Positions 36,671-44,791 of a stretch of DNA of 64,000 nt are shown one piece after another (position 1 is the first letter of the stretch; each line of letters begins with the position of its first letter). The position numbers and the translations under genes were made by a program. Origin of the DNA: Erythrobacter aureus. GTDB taxonomy: Bacteria > Pseudomonadota > Alphaproteobacteria > Sphingomonadales > Sphingomonadaceae. The notes below the pieces were generated by a model that was given only the letters and a program-made list of their open reading frames with translations, had not been told where the DNA came from and did not search any database. The stretch is from the NCBI RefSeq assembly GCF_003355455.1, contig NZ_CP031357.1:1776501-1840500 (forward strand), in the 5' to 3' direction.

Positions 36671-37987
36671 ATGGCCGACAGGCCCGAGGGTAATGCAGCC
36701 AAGGGCGACAACCGTCCCAAGCTGTCGCTGCATGTTCCCGAACCGAAGTACCGACCGGGCGACGCGGTCGATTTTTCGCATATCGACGTGCCCGAGGCCG
36801 GGAGCATGGCGCGTCCCGACGAGGCCTGCGACCCGGCCGAAATGCGCGACATGGCTTTCGGCCTCGTGCGTGTGCTGGGCGAGGACAACAAGGCGCACGG
36901 TCCCTGGGACCCGAAACTGGACCCGGACACACTGCGCACCATGCTCGGCCATATGGCGATGACCCGCGCCTTCGATGAGCGCATGTTTCGCGGCCAGCGG
37001 CAGGGCAAGACCAGCTTCTACATGAAGTGCACGGGCGAAGAGGCGACCAGCGTTTCGGCCAGCATGGCGCTTGCCGCCGACGACATGGTGTTCCCCAGCT
37101 ACCGCCAGCAGGGCATCCTGATCCAGCGCGGCTATCCGATGATCGAGATGATCAACCAGATCTACTCGAACAAGGGCGATAAGCTGAAGGGCCGCCAGCT
37201 ACCGATCATGTATTCGAGCCGCGAACACAGCTTCTTCACCATCAGCGGCAACCTTGCAACGCAAACGCCGCAGGCGGTGGGCTGGGCGATGGCGAGCGCG
37301 ATGAAGGGCGACAGCCGCATCGCCGCGACCTGGGTGGGCGAGGGCAGCACCGCCGAGGGCGACTTCCATTCGGCCTGCACCTTCGCAACGGTGTATAATG
37401 CACCGGTTATCCTCAATGTTATCAACAACCAGTGGGCGATCTCGAGCTTCAGCGGTTTCGCGGGCGCAGAACGCACCACCTTCGCCGCGCGCGCGCTGGG
37501 TTACGGGCTTGCCGGCCTGCGCGTCGATGGCAATGATGCGCTTGCCTGCTACGCCGCCGAGCAATGGGCCGCCAATCGCGCGCGCGCCAATGCCGGGCCG
37601 ACGTTGATCGAATTCTTCACCTATCGCGCCGAAGGCCATTCCACATCGGACGATCCCAGCGGCTATCGCAGCGCGCAGGAGCGCGAGGAGTGGCCACTCG
37701 GCGATCCGGTGATGCGCCTCAAGAACCATCTCATCGCGATCGGCGAATGGGACGAGGAGCGCCAGGAAAAGATGGATCTCGAGGCGGCCGAGCACGTCAA
37801 GAAGGTTACCAAGGAAGCCGAAGCCAACGGCATTCTCGGTCATGGCTTGCACCACCCGTTCCGCACCATGTTCGAAGACGTGTTCGAGGAGTTGCCGTGG
37901 CACCTCCAGGAACAGGCCAACCAGGCCGTGCGCGAGCGTGAAACCAAGTTCCCGGAAGGGCTGCCGGCCAAGGGAGTGCAGGGCTGA
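36671..37987 (+). CDS. bkdA1: Branched-chain 2-oxoacid dehydrogenase E1 component, alpha subunit
   Basis: Thiamine-diphosphate-dependent decarboxylase subunit (438 aa) for 2-oxoacids from valine, leucine and isoleucine. The thiamine-binding half-motif is AATWVGEGSTAEGDFHSACTF followed by NNQWAISS. FPSYRQQG and SSREHSFFTISGNLATQ are typical of the branched-chain type rather than pyruvate E1. GGGAG precedes ATG 36671. First of three tightly packed genes (TGATG overlap with the beta subunit). No lipoamide dehydrogenase follows, so E3 must come from elsewhere. Confidence 0.93.
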   Translation: MADRPEGNAAKGDNRPKLSLHVPEPKYRPGDAVDFSHIDVPEAGSMARPDEACDPAEMRDMAFGLVRVLGEDNKAHGPWDPKLDPDTLRTMLGHMAMTRAFDERMFRGQRQGKTSFYMKCTGEEATSVSASMALAADDMVFPSYRQQGILIQRGYPMIEMINQIYSNKGDKLKGRQLPIMYSSREHSFFTISGNLATQTPQAVGWAMASAMKGDSRIAATWVGEGSTAEGDFHSACTFATVYNAPVILNVINNQWAISSFSGFAGAERTTFAARALGYGLAGLRVDGNDALACYAAEQWAANRARANAGPTLIEFFTYRAEGHSTSDDPSGYRSAQEREEWPLGDPVMRLKNHLIAIGEWDEERQEKMDLEAAEHVKKVTKEAEANGILGHGLHHPFRTMFEDVFEELPWHLQEQANQAVRERETKFPEGLPAKGVQG

Positions 37988-39048
37988 TGAGCGAGACCGC
38001 AACCCAGGACGCACCAGCTACCGAAGGCGCAACCGAACGCCGCCTCAACATGATCGAGGCGATCAACGATGCGCTCGACGTATCGATGGGCCGCGACGAG
38101 GATGTCGTCGTCATGGGCGAGGATGTCGGCTATTTCGGCGGCGTATTCCGATGCACCGCGGGCTTGCAAGAGAAATACGGCAAGACGCGCGTGTTCGACA
38201 CGCCGATCAACGAATGCGGTATTATCGCAGTGGCCGTGGGGATGGGGGCCTATGGCCTGCGCCCGGTGCCCGAAATCCAGTTCGCCGATTATATCTACCC
38301 CGGTTTGGATCAGCTAATCAGTGAAGCGGCGCGCCTGCGCTACCGATCGGCGGGAGAGTACATCGCGCCGATGACGGTGCGCTCGCCTTTCGGTGGAGGC
38401 ATCTTCGGCGGTCAGACGCACAGCCAGAGCCCGGAAGCGATCTTCACCCACGTCTCCGGCCTCAAGACGGTAATCCCAGCAACACCCTATGACGCCAAAG
38501 GTCTGCTGATCTCGTGCATAGAGGACAATGACCCGGTCGTTTTCTTCGAGCCCAAGCGGATCTATAACGGCCCGTTTTCCGGCTATTACGACAAGCCCGT
38601 ACAGCCGTGGAAAAAATTCGACGCGAGCGTCGTGCCCGAGGGTTATTACAAAATCCCGCTCGGCAAAGCGCGCCACGTTACCGAGGGCGAACAGCTCACC
38701 ATCCTCGCCTATGGCACGATGGTTCATGTGGTCGAAGCGGTGTGCAGGGAGAAGGGTGTCGAGGCCGACATTCTCGATCTGCGCACGCTGGTCCCGCTCG
38801 ATATCGAGGCGATCGAAACCTCGGTCGAGCGGACCGGACGCTGCCTGATCGTTCATGAAGCCACGCGCACCAGCGGTTTCGGCGCCGAGCTTTCCGCGCT
38901 CGTTACCGAGCGTTGCTTCTACCATCTCGAAGCCCCGGTCGAACGTGTGACCGGCTTCGACACGCCCTATCCCCATAGCCTCGAATGGGCCTATTTCCCC
39001 GGCCCGATCCGCATCGGCGAGGCCATCGACAAGATCCTCAAGGACTGA
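37987..39048 (+). CDS. bkdA2: Branched-chain 2-oxoacid dehydrogenase E1 component, beta subunit
   Basis: Transketolase-like beta subunit, 353 aa, which forms the alpha2-beta2 E1 with the preceding gene. Characteristic segments: VVVMGEDVGYFGGVFR, RVFDTPINECGI, EIQFADYIYPG, RSPFGGGIFGGQTHSQSPE and HEATRTSGFGAE. Its start overlaps the alpha-subunit stop (TGATG) and only five bases separate it from the E2 gene, so the complex is probably made in balanced amounts. Confidence 0.94.
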   Translation: MSETATQDAPATEGATERRLNMIEAINDALDVSMGRDEDVVVMGEDVGYFGGVFRCTAGLQEKYGKTRVFDTPINECGIIAVAVGMGAYGLRPVPEIQFADYIYPGLDQLISEAARLRYRSAGEYIAPMTVRSPFGGGIFGGQTHSQSPEAIFTHVSGLKTVIPATPYDAKGLLISCIEDNDPVVFFEPKRIYNGPFSGYYDKPVQPWKKFDASVVPEGYYKIPLGKARHVTEGEQLTILAYGTMVHVVEAVCREKGVEADILDLRTLVPLDIEAIETSVERTGRCLIVHEATRTSGFGAELSALVTERCFYHLEAPVERVTGFDTPYPHSLEWAYFPGPIRIGEAIDKILKD

Positions 39049-39053
39049 TCCTC

Positions 39054-40346
39054 ATGGCGAAATTTACCTTCAACATGCCCGATATCGGCGAAGGCATTGC
39101 CGAGGCTGAAATCGTGCAATGGCACAAAAAGGTCGGCGACACGGTCAGGGAAGACGAGGAATTCGTCGACATGATGACCGACAAGGCGACCGTGCCGATG
39201 GAAAGCCCGGTCGATGGCAAGATCCTGGAAATTGCAGGTGCTGAAGGCGACATGGTCTCGATCGGCTCGATGCTGGTTGTGATCGAGGTCGAAGGCGAGG
39301 TGCCCGACGACGTGGCCGAGGAGGCTCCGGCCCCCGCGCCTGCTCCCAAAGCGGAAGAAGTCGAAGAGCGCATCGAGGTCGAGACTTCGGACGCCAGCGA
39401 TGCCGATGACGCGCTCGCCGCAGATCCCGAGCCCGAACCGATCCCGGAACCGACCCCGGCGCCCGAGCCGACGCCGCAGGCTAAGGTTCTCGCTACCCCG
39501 GCGGTGCGCCAGCGCGCCAGGGATCTCGGTGTCGATCTCGCCCAGGTCAAGCCCGCCGAAGACGGTCGCATCCGCCACGGCGATCTCGACCAGTTCCTGT
39601 CTTACAATTCGGGATATGGCGCCGCCGCCAAGACCCGCGCGGACGAGGAAAAGAAGGTCATCGGCATGCGCCGTCGCATCGCCGAGAACATGGCTGCATC
39701 CAAGCGCAACATCCCCCATTTTTCCTATGTCGAGGAATGCGATGTCACCGCGCTGGAGGAACTGCGCGCGCAGCTCAATGCCAATCGCGGCGACAAGCCG
39801 AAGCTGACCATCCTGCCGCTACTGATCACCGCGATTTGCAAGACGCTGCCCGACTTCCCGATGATCAATGCCCGCTATGACGACGAAGCGGGTGTGGTCA
39901 CGCGTCATGGAGCAGTGCATTTGGGCATGGCCGCGCAGACGGATGCGGGCCTGATGGTCCCGGTCATCAAGAATGCGCAGGCCAAAAACCTGTGGCAGCT
40001 TGCGAATGAGATTTCTCGCCTGGCCGACGCAGCCCGTGCCGGCACGGCCAAGTCGGAAGAAATGCAGGGAGGTACGCTCACCGTTACCTCGCTCGGTCCG
40101 CTCGGCGGTGTGGCGACGACACCGGTCATCAACCGTCCGGAAGTCGCCATCATCGGCCCGAACCGCATCATCGAGCGCCCGATGTACGTGACCGGCACCG
40201 ACGGTGTGGAACGGATCGAGAAGCGCAAGCTGATGAACATCTCGATCAGTTGCGATCACCGCGTGGTCGATGGCTGGGATGCGGCGAGCTTTGTACAGGC
40301 GCTCAGGAGGCTGCTGGAAACCCCGGCGCTTATCCTCGTCGACTGA
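39054..40346 (+). CDS. bkdB: Branched-chain 2-oxoacid dehydrogenase E2, dihydrolipoamide acyltransferase
   Basis: Core acyltransferase, 430 aa. A single N-terminal lipoyl domain (MPDIGEGIAEAEI; lipoylated Lys44 in MMTDKATV) is joined by an acidic and then Pro/Glu-rich linker (repeated PEPEP-like stretch near 120-145) to a peripheral-subunit-binding domain (ATPAVRQRARDLGVDLAQV). The catalytic domain ends with SCDHRVVDGWDAASF (His402, Asp406). ATG 39054 starts MAKFTFNMPDIG. It ends the operon, and two hairpins follow at once. Confidence 0.94.
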   Translation: MAKFTFNMPDIGEGIAEAEIVQWHKKVGDTVREDEEFVDMMTDKATVPMESPVDGKILEIAGAEGDMVSIGSMLVVIEVEGEVPDDVAEEAPAPAPAPKAEEVEERIEVETSDASDADDALAADPEPEPIPEPTPAPEPTPQAKVLATPAVRQRARDLGVDLAQVKPAEDGRIRHGDLDQFLSYNSGYGAAAKTRADEEKKVIGMRRRIAENMAASKRNIPHFSYVEECDVTALEELRAQLNANRGDKPKLTILPLLITAICKTLPDFPMINARYDDEAGVVTRHGAVHLGMAAQTDAGLMVPVIKNAQAKNLWQLANEISRLADAARAGTAKSEEMQGGTLTVTSLGPLGGVATTPVINRPEVAIIGPNRIIERPMYVTGTDGVERIEKRKLMNISISCDHRVVDGWDAASFVQALRRLLETPALILVD

Positions 40347-40348
40347 CG

Positions 40349-40372
40349 GCTCACCCCAATCCTGGGGTGAGC
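40349..40372 (+). terminator. Stem-loop directly after bkdB
   Basis: A perfect 10-bp stem (GCTCACCCCA / TGGGGTGAGC, 4-base loop) begins two bases after the stop codon. No T-run follows, so it may protect the mRNA end or pause polymerase before the stronger terminator downstream. Confidence 0.55.
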
Positions 40373-40384
40373 GGAAGGATTGAA

Positions 40385-40420
40385 AAAAGGGCATCGGAGC
40401 ACGGCTCCGGTGCCCTTGTT
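40385..40420 (+). terminator. Intrinsic terminator of the bkd operon
   Basis: A-rich flank, a 14-bp stem with one wobble pair (AAGGGCATCGGAGC / GCTCCGGTGCCCTT), a 3-base loop and TTGTT after it. Symmetric A/T flanks suggest it could work in both directions. Confidence 0.7.
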
Positions 40421-40544
40421 CGTACCGGAATACCGCTTGTGACGGGTCGCCAAATCGCTCCTCGCAAAAAGAGCAAAAAAGCGCGATATAGGCCATTGAC
40501 AGGAATCGGAGCCGCCCGTAGATGCGCGGCTCCCAAGTGGCTAC

Positions 40545-40621
40545 GCGGGTGTAGCTCAGTTGGTTAGAGTGTCGGCCTGTCACGCCGAAGGTCGCGGGTT
40601 CGAGTCCCGTCACTCGCGCCA
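40545..40621 (+). tRNA. tRNA-Asp (GTC)
   Basis: Acceptor GCGGGTG pairs with CACTCGC (one G-T), discriminator G and encoded CCA follow. The D-arm is GCTCAGTTGGTTAGAGT, the anticodon loop CCTGTCACG carries GTC, and the T-arm has GGGTTCGAGTCCC. Length 77 nt. Confidence 0.97.
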
Positions 40622-40948
40622 CTTGGGTTTCTTTTCACAGCAATTCGTCAAGTTCCCCGACTGTCCGTTCGCGGACCGGCGCAGGGGTGGCGTTTTCTGC
40701 AAGTCAGGGCCCCCCGGACCTGCTACGATGTCGCGCTGGTGATCCCTTTCTTCGAATTCTGACGATCAGGCGTGGAGCGAGTGTCTCGTAAACCGCTGTA
40801 TCGCCACCTTGGCGAACCGGATCGGGTAAGAGCATCGCTCGTGATCGTGCTAGCGCATGTGTCCTTTCCGTTTGTCCATCTGGCGATCGGCGCGCCTTTC
40901 TCAGAGACGGTTCCGTTCGCGGGGAAGGGAAGGAGTATTCCCTTGCGA
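40622..40948. other. Intergenic stretch without a supportable gene
   Basis: About 327 bases between tRNA-Asp and the DUF2842 gene. Open frames here on both strands run on into the DUF2842 gene as shadows. The only structure is AAGGGAA-GGAGTA-TTCCCTT (40925-40944), a 7-bp inverted repeat four bases past the DUF2842 stop, which could serve as its 3' hairpin although it lacks a T-run. Confidence 0.5.
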
Positions 40949-41164
40949 TCAGCCCCAGCGGCCGGTTTCCATCCAGATCAGAAAGCGGCGCAGCGGCAGC
41001 AGCCAGACGAGGCCGAGAACTATATAAACGATCGTCTGCAACAGGGTCGGCCAATCGCCGATCAACTCCGGCGCATAACGAGCGATGACGAGGCCATAGA
41101 TCGAAAGGCCCAGCAGGAGGCCAAGCAGGCCGACCGGAATGCGCCAGGTTGGTTCTTTCCTCAT
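40949..41164 (-). CDS. DUF2842 family small membrane protein
   Basis: A 71-aa alphaproteobacterial protein of unknown function with two membrane helices (IPVGLLGLLLGLSIYGLVIA and LLQTIVYIVLGLVWLLPL) and the conserved ending RRFLIWMETGRWG. ATG 41164 overlaps the stop of fau as ATGA, so it is coupled to fau and is the last gene of the zapA-6S-fau strand. Confidence 0.85.
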   Translation of the reverse strand: MRKEPTWRIPVGLLGLLLGLSIYGLVIARYAPELIGDWPTLLQTIVYIVLGLVWLLPLRRFLIWMETGRWG

Positions 41165-41733
41165 GCGAAGGGTCCATAAATACGGGTTGGAGTGACGATG
41201 GCGGACAGCGGGACGTCGTGCGGCTCGATCGGTAATTCGTCTACCAGTTGCGTGTCCCAGGCAAGGCCGATGGCGGTCGTGCCGGGATTTGCGGCGAGCC
41301 ACCGGTCGTAGTGCCCGCCACCCTGTCCAAGCCGCGCGCCATTTGTAGTAAACCCGACGAGCGGGACGAAGAGGACGTCCGGTGCGGCCGGCTCTGCTGT
41401 GGCGCTTGGCTGCGCAATGCCGAAGGGACCGTTTTCGAGATCGCTTTCCTCAAAGGGATCGGTGAACCGTGCGAACTCCATCGCTCCGCGCCTGTCCGCA
41501 AACCGGGGGAGGGCGATGGCGTGACCCTGCTCTAGGAAGTAACGGGCGTAGGACGCTGCTGGCGCCTCGGTGGCTGTAGCCCGATAGAGTCCGATGATGG
41601 CGTCGTCAGGAACCAGTTTCAGCAAGGGCGCCGGAGGGCGCATGAACACGAGTGTGCGCATGCTGGCAGGCAGCGCCGCCACATGCTCGCGGCGCGCGGC
41701 GCGGAGTTGTTTGCGGAGTTCGTCTTTGGTCAC
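41161..41733 (-). CDS. fau: 5-formyltetrahydrofolate cyclo-ligase
   Basis: Converts 5-formyl-THF to 5,10-methenyl-THF with ATP, 190 aa. Family marks: KDELRKQLRAARRE at the N-terminus, GLYRATATEAP, LFVPLVGFTTNGARLGQGGGHYDRWL (substrate loop) and IGLAWDTQLVDELPIEPHD. GTG 41733 is chosen because it begins this N-terminus. The open frame upstream runs back into the 3' flank of 6S RNA. The order zapA, 6S RNA, fau is conserved widely in proteobacteria. Confidence 0.92.
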   Translation of the reverse strand: MTKDELRKQLRAARREHVAALPASMRTLVFMRPPAPLLKLVPDDAIIGLYRATATEAPAASYARYFLEQGHAIALPRFADRRGAMEFARFTDPFEESDLENGPFGIAQPSATAEPAAPDVLFVPLVGFTTNGARLGQGGGHYDRWLAANPGTTAIGLAWDTQLVDELPIEPHDVPLSAIVTPTRIYGPFA

Positions 41734-41806
41734 GGCAGAGCTCTCTAGAGGCAGACTCCCTTGGCGTCTATTCGCGCCCTTCCGGTCCCTCCATCCTGCT
41801 CCCCGT

Positions 41807-41845
41807 CCCGGCCACCCACGGCACCGCTTCTTATGGGTGGTCGGG
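41807..41845. other. Long hairpin between 6S RNA and fau
   Basis: CCCGGCCACCCA (41807-41818) pairs with TGGGTGGTCGGG (41834-41845), one mismatch or wobble, with a 15-base loop. It lies in the leader of fau, downstream of the 6S RNA 3' end, and could terminate or process the 6S-fau transcript. The rest of the 170-base gap shows nothing. Confidence 0.35.
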
Positions 41846-41903
41846 AGGGGAAGCGGGATGGCACAGCAAGGTAAGGACGGATGTCCTGACCGCACCAAGC
41901 TGG

Positions 41904-42083
41904 AAAAGTGGCGGGACCACCATGGGTCGTTTCCGGCGAAATCCTCTGACGCCTAAAACGTCAGGTGGGTGCCGTATGCCCCAATCCCACGGCCGAACCG
42001 GTGGACCAGGGCAGGGACAGCTCCCTTGGATTGCTTATAGCCTCAGGGATGTTCATGCGGCTCGTGCCGGGCAGCCCCGCCAC
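41904..42083 (-). ncRNA. ssrS: 6S RNA (SsrS)
   Basis: 6S RNA binds sigma-70 RNA polymerase and mimics an open promoter. Evidence: the position directly between zapA and fau on the same strand; a closing stem GTGGCGGGGCTGCC (from 42083) with GGTGGTCCCGCCAC (ending 41908), followed by TTTT; a 5' central-bubble segment CATCCCTGAGGCTATAAGC that closely matches the conserved CCCUGAGCCGAUA of 6S; a terminal hairpin CTGACG-TTTTAGG-CGTCAG; and a total of about 176 nt, the normal size. A TAAATA box that could be its -10 overlaps the zapA stop codon. Exact ends are estimates. Confidence 0.85.
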
Positions 42084-42090
42084 CGCTTAT

Positions 42091-42414
42091 TTAGGATGCA
42101 CCCGCGCCACTCTCAAGAGTAGAGGCGGCATTCTCAAGCGCTATAGCAATGCGTTCGAGCTGACCGGCCAGCTTATCCGCGTCGATTGCCGGTTCCGCTG
42201 GATCGACAGCCGCTTTCTTCGCTTCGTCGAGCTCATCGGCCAGCAACAGCGCGGCAAAAAGCAGGTTCTTTGCTTCTTGGCCGGAAAGATTGGCGCCCAT
42301 CGATCCGAGCTTTTCGTCGATCACACGGGCAAGCCGCTGGACGTGGTCTTCCTGTCCGTCTTCGCAGGAGACGGTATAGTTGCGACCGCCGACGGCGAGG
42401 GTGACATTGCTCAT
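42091..42414 (-). CDS. zapA: Cell division protein ZapA
   Basis: Z-ring-associated protein that bundles FtsZ filaments, 107 aa. The N-terminal beta-rich head (NVTLAVGGRNYTVSCEDGQEDHV) and the following long helix with HVQRLARVIDEKLGSM and QEAKNLLFAALLLADEL are typical; the C-terminal part is coiled coil. It overlaps the upstream small coiled-coil gene as ATGA and is followed within ten bases by 6S RNA. Confidence 0.92.
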   Translation of the reverse strand: MSNVTLAVGGRNYTVSCEDGQEDHVQRLARVIDEKLGSMGANLSGQEAKNLLFAALLLADELDEAKKAAVDPAEPAIDADKLAGQLERIAIALENAASTLESGAGAS

Positions 42415-42617
42415 GCCTCGAGCCCTTTGATCAGTCCGTCGAGTTCCGAGATACTGGCAGCCACGCTTTCGCGAAGCGCTTCATGGCGGGCGACGAGTTC
42501 GGCATTGGTTGGCCCGCTCGATACGGGAGAATGCGCCTTAAGCGCTGCCTGAGTCTCGATCCGCGCCAATGCACGATCGATCCGGTCAAGAGCATTTTGA
42601 ATACGTTCGGAATTCAT
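42411..42617 (-). CDS. Small coiled-coil protein upstream of ZapA
   Basis: A 68-aa, mainly helical protein: two amphipathic stretches (IQNALDRIDRALARIETQAALK and HEALRESVAASISELDGLIKGL) around a Ser/Pro turn. No family is recognised with certainty. The ATGA overlap with zapA and the shared coiled-coil nature suggest a partner in cell division. Proteins of this kind precede zapA in related bacteria as far as I recall. Confidence 0.7.
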   Translation of the reverse strand: MNSERIQNALDRIDRALARIETQAALKAHSPVSSGPTNAELVARHEALRESVAASISELDGLIKGLEA

Positions 42618-42710
42618 GGCGGGGACGGAGTACCAAGATAGCCGCTGTCATGCAAAGGCTTGGGTCCTTCTGTTGACAAGTGGGGTGAGCAGATGGGCGG
42701 TGACAATGGC

Positions 42711-42763
42711 TGCGCGCGCGGGTTGACCTCGCGCGCGCGCTCCGCGAAGGCTTCGCGCGCGTC
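42711..42763. repeat. Alternating CG tract with two hairpins before tkt
   Basis: Two CG-alternating blocks flank GGTTGACCT and can pair as GCGCGCG...GGT-TG-ACC...GCGCGCG with a one- or two-base bulge (42712-42740). A second hairpin CGCGAA-GGC-TTCGCG follows (42743-42757). The tract lies 30-85 bases before the tkt start, inside its probable leader or promoter. TTGACA at 42673 upstream lacks a matching -10. Confidence 0.55.
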
Positions 42764-42795
42764 GAATCGCCGCTGTTTTCCGGAGAATATATTCT

Positions 42796-44775
42796 ATGAG
42801 TCTCGACACTGCTCGCATGGTCCAGATGGCCAATGCCATCAGGGCGCTTTCTATGGATGCGGTGCAGGCGGCGAATTCGGGGCATCCCGGCATGCCCATG
42901 GGTATGGCCGATGTCGCGACCGTGCTGTGGAGCGAATATCTGAAGCACGATCCCAAGGCACCAGACTGGGCCGATCGCGATCGCTTCGTCCTGTCGGCGG
43001 GTCACGGATCGATGCTGATCTATTCCCTGCTCCACCTATCGGGCTACGAACGCCCGACGATGGAGGACATCCGGAATTTTCGGCAACTTGGGTCCCCCTG
43101 TGCGGGGCACCCGGAGAACTTCCTGCTTGATGGGGTCGAAAGTACGACTGGACCGCTGGGGCAGGGGCTGGCAATGGCGGTGGGCATGGCAATGGCCGAG
43201 CGTCATCTCAACGCGGCCTTCGGTGACGATCTGGTCGATCATCGTACCTGGGTGATAGCGGGTGACGGATGCTTGATGGAAGGCATCAATCACGAGGCGA
43301 TCGGCCTCGCCGGACATCTCAAGCTCGGCCGGATGGTGGTGTTGTGGGACGACAACAACATCACCATCGATGGCACAACCGACCTGTCCACCAGCGAGGA
43401 CATAAAGGCCCGGTACGAAGCGACGGGATGGCATGTCGTAAGCTGCGACGGTCACGATTTCGCGGACATCCGGCGCGCGCTCGACGAAGCTGTTGCTGAC
43501 GACCGCCCGTCGCTCGTCGCCTGTAAGACGGTCATCGGCAAGGGGGCGCCCAACAAGCAGGGCACCAGTGCCACCCATGGCGCCCCGCTTGGCGACGACG
43601 AGATTTCCGCTGCGCGCGCCATGCTGGGATGGGATGCGAAACCCTTCGAAGTGCCCGAGAAGGTTCTGACCGACTGGCGTGACACCGCGGAACGCGGGCG
43701 CCAGTCCCATTCCGAATGGGACGTTCGCTTAGCCAACCAGGAGCAGAGGGGCGAATTCGAACGTCGAATGGCGGGTGATCTCCCGAAAAACTTCAGCCTC
43801 GACAATTATATCCAGTCGCTGATGGCCGAGCCGCAGAAGGTCGCGACCCGCAAGGCGAGCGAAATGACCTTGGCGCAGATCAACGGCAAATTGCCCGAGA
43901 CCATCGGCGGCAGCGCCGACCTGACCGGATCGAACAACACCAAGGCGGGCGGTATTACCGCCTTCACCGCCGACGATTATTCGGGCCGCTACGTCTATTA
44001 CGGTATCCGCGAATTCGGCATGGCCGCCGCGATGAACGGCATGGCGCTGCATGGCGGCGTCATTCCCTATGGCGGCACCTTCCTCGTCTTCACCGATTAT
44101 TGCCGCGCGGCCATTCGCCTTTCGGCTTTGCAGCAGCAGCGTGTCGTCTATGTGATGACTCATGACAGCATCGGGCTTGGCGAGGACGGCCCGACCCACC
44201 AGCCTGTCGAGCATGTCCAGTCGCTGCGGATGATGCCGAATGTGCTGGTGATGCGCCCGGCCGACGCGGTGGAGACAGCCGAATGTTGGGAGATCGCCCT
44301 GCGGCAGAAGGCCCGTCCAACGGTTCTCGCGCTTAGCCGTCAGGGCCTGCCGCAAGTCCGCAACGCCCCCGACGAGATCGGCATGTGCTCAAGGGGCGCC
44401 TATCGCCTCAAGAAGAACGGCAACGCCCCCAAGGTCACGTTGGTCGCAAGCGGCAGCGAAGTGCATGTCGCGCTCGACTGTGCTGAACAGCTCGAAAAGC
44501 AGGGCGTTGGCGCGCAGGTCGTCTCGATGGTTTGCACCGAGCTTTTCGACGAGCAGGACGATGCGTATCGCAGCGATATTTTACCCGACAATACGCTCAA
44601 GGTTTCGATCGAGGCAGGCACCACCTTCGGCTGGGAACGCTATGTCGGGATCGATGGATTGACGATCGGGATCGACCGGTTCGGCGCCAGCGCCCCGGCT
44701 GGCGATCTGTTCGCGAAATTCGGTCTTACCGCGGAGGCCATCGTTCCGCAAATCATGAATAAACTGAACGATTAA
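42796..44775 (+). CDS. tkt: Transketolase
   Basis: Thiamine-diphosphate enzyme of the pentose phosphate pathway, 659 aa. Signatures: MDAVQAANSGHPGMPMGMAD at the N-terminus, the cofactor motif GDGCLMEGINHEAIGLAGHL followed by WDDNNITIDG, ESTTGPLGQG, and the GLGEDGPTHQPVEH loop with catalytic His residues. GGAGA precedes ATG 42796. It is followed after 16 bases by gap and then pgk, giving a triose/pentose phosphate operon suited to gluconeogenesis and ribose supply. Confidence 0.97.
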   Translation: MSLDTARMVQMANAIRALSMDAVQAANSGHPGMPMGMADVATVLWSEYLKHDPKAPDWADRDRFVLSAGHGSMLIYSLLHLSGYERPTMEDIRNFRQLGSPCAGHPENFLLDGVESTTGPLGQGLAMAVGMAMAERHLNAAFGDDLVDHRTWVIAGDGCLMEGINHEAIGLAGHLKLGRMVVLWDDNNITIDGTTDLSTSEDIKARYEATGWHVVSCDGHDFADIRRALDEAVADDRPSLVACKTVIGKGAPNKQGTSATHGAPLGDDEISAARAMLGWDAKPFEVPEKVLTDWRDTAERGRQSHSEWDVRLANQEQRGEFERRMAGDLPKNFSLDNYIQSLMAEPQKVATRKASEMTLAQINGKLPETIGGSADLTGSNNTKAGGITAFTADDYSGRYVYYGIREFGMAAAMNGMALHGGVIPYGGTFLVFTDYCRAAIRLSALQQQRVVYVMTHDSIGLGEDGPTHQPVEHVQSLRMMPNVLVMRPADAVETAECWEIALRQKARPTVLALSRQGLPQVRNAPDEIGMCSRGAYRLKKNGNAPKVTLVASGSEVHVALDCAEQLEKQGVGAQVVSMVCTELFDEQDDAYRSDILPDNTLKVSIEAGTTFGWERYVGIDGLTIGIDRFGASAPAGDLFAKFGLTAEAIVPQIMNKLND

Positions 44776-44791
44776 GCAGGAGTTCTTATCA

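Noticed and set aside
40704..41179. Open frames on both strands across the gap beside DUF2842
   Set aside because: They extend into DUF2842 out of frame, carry no motif and have no ribosome site.
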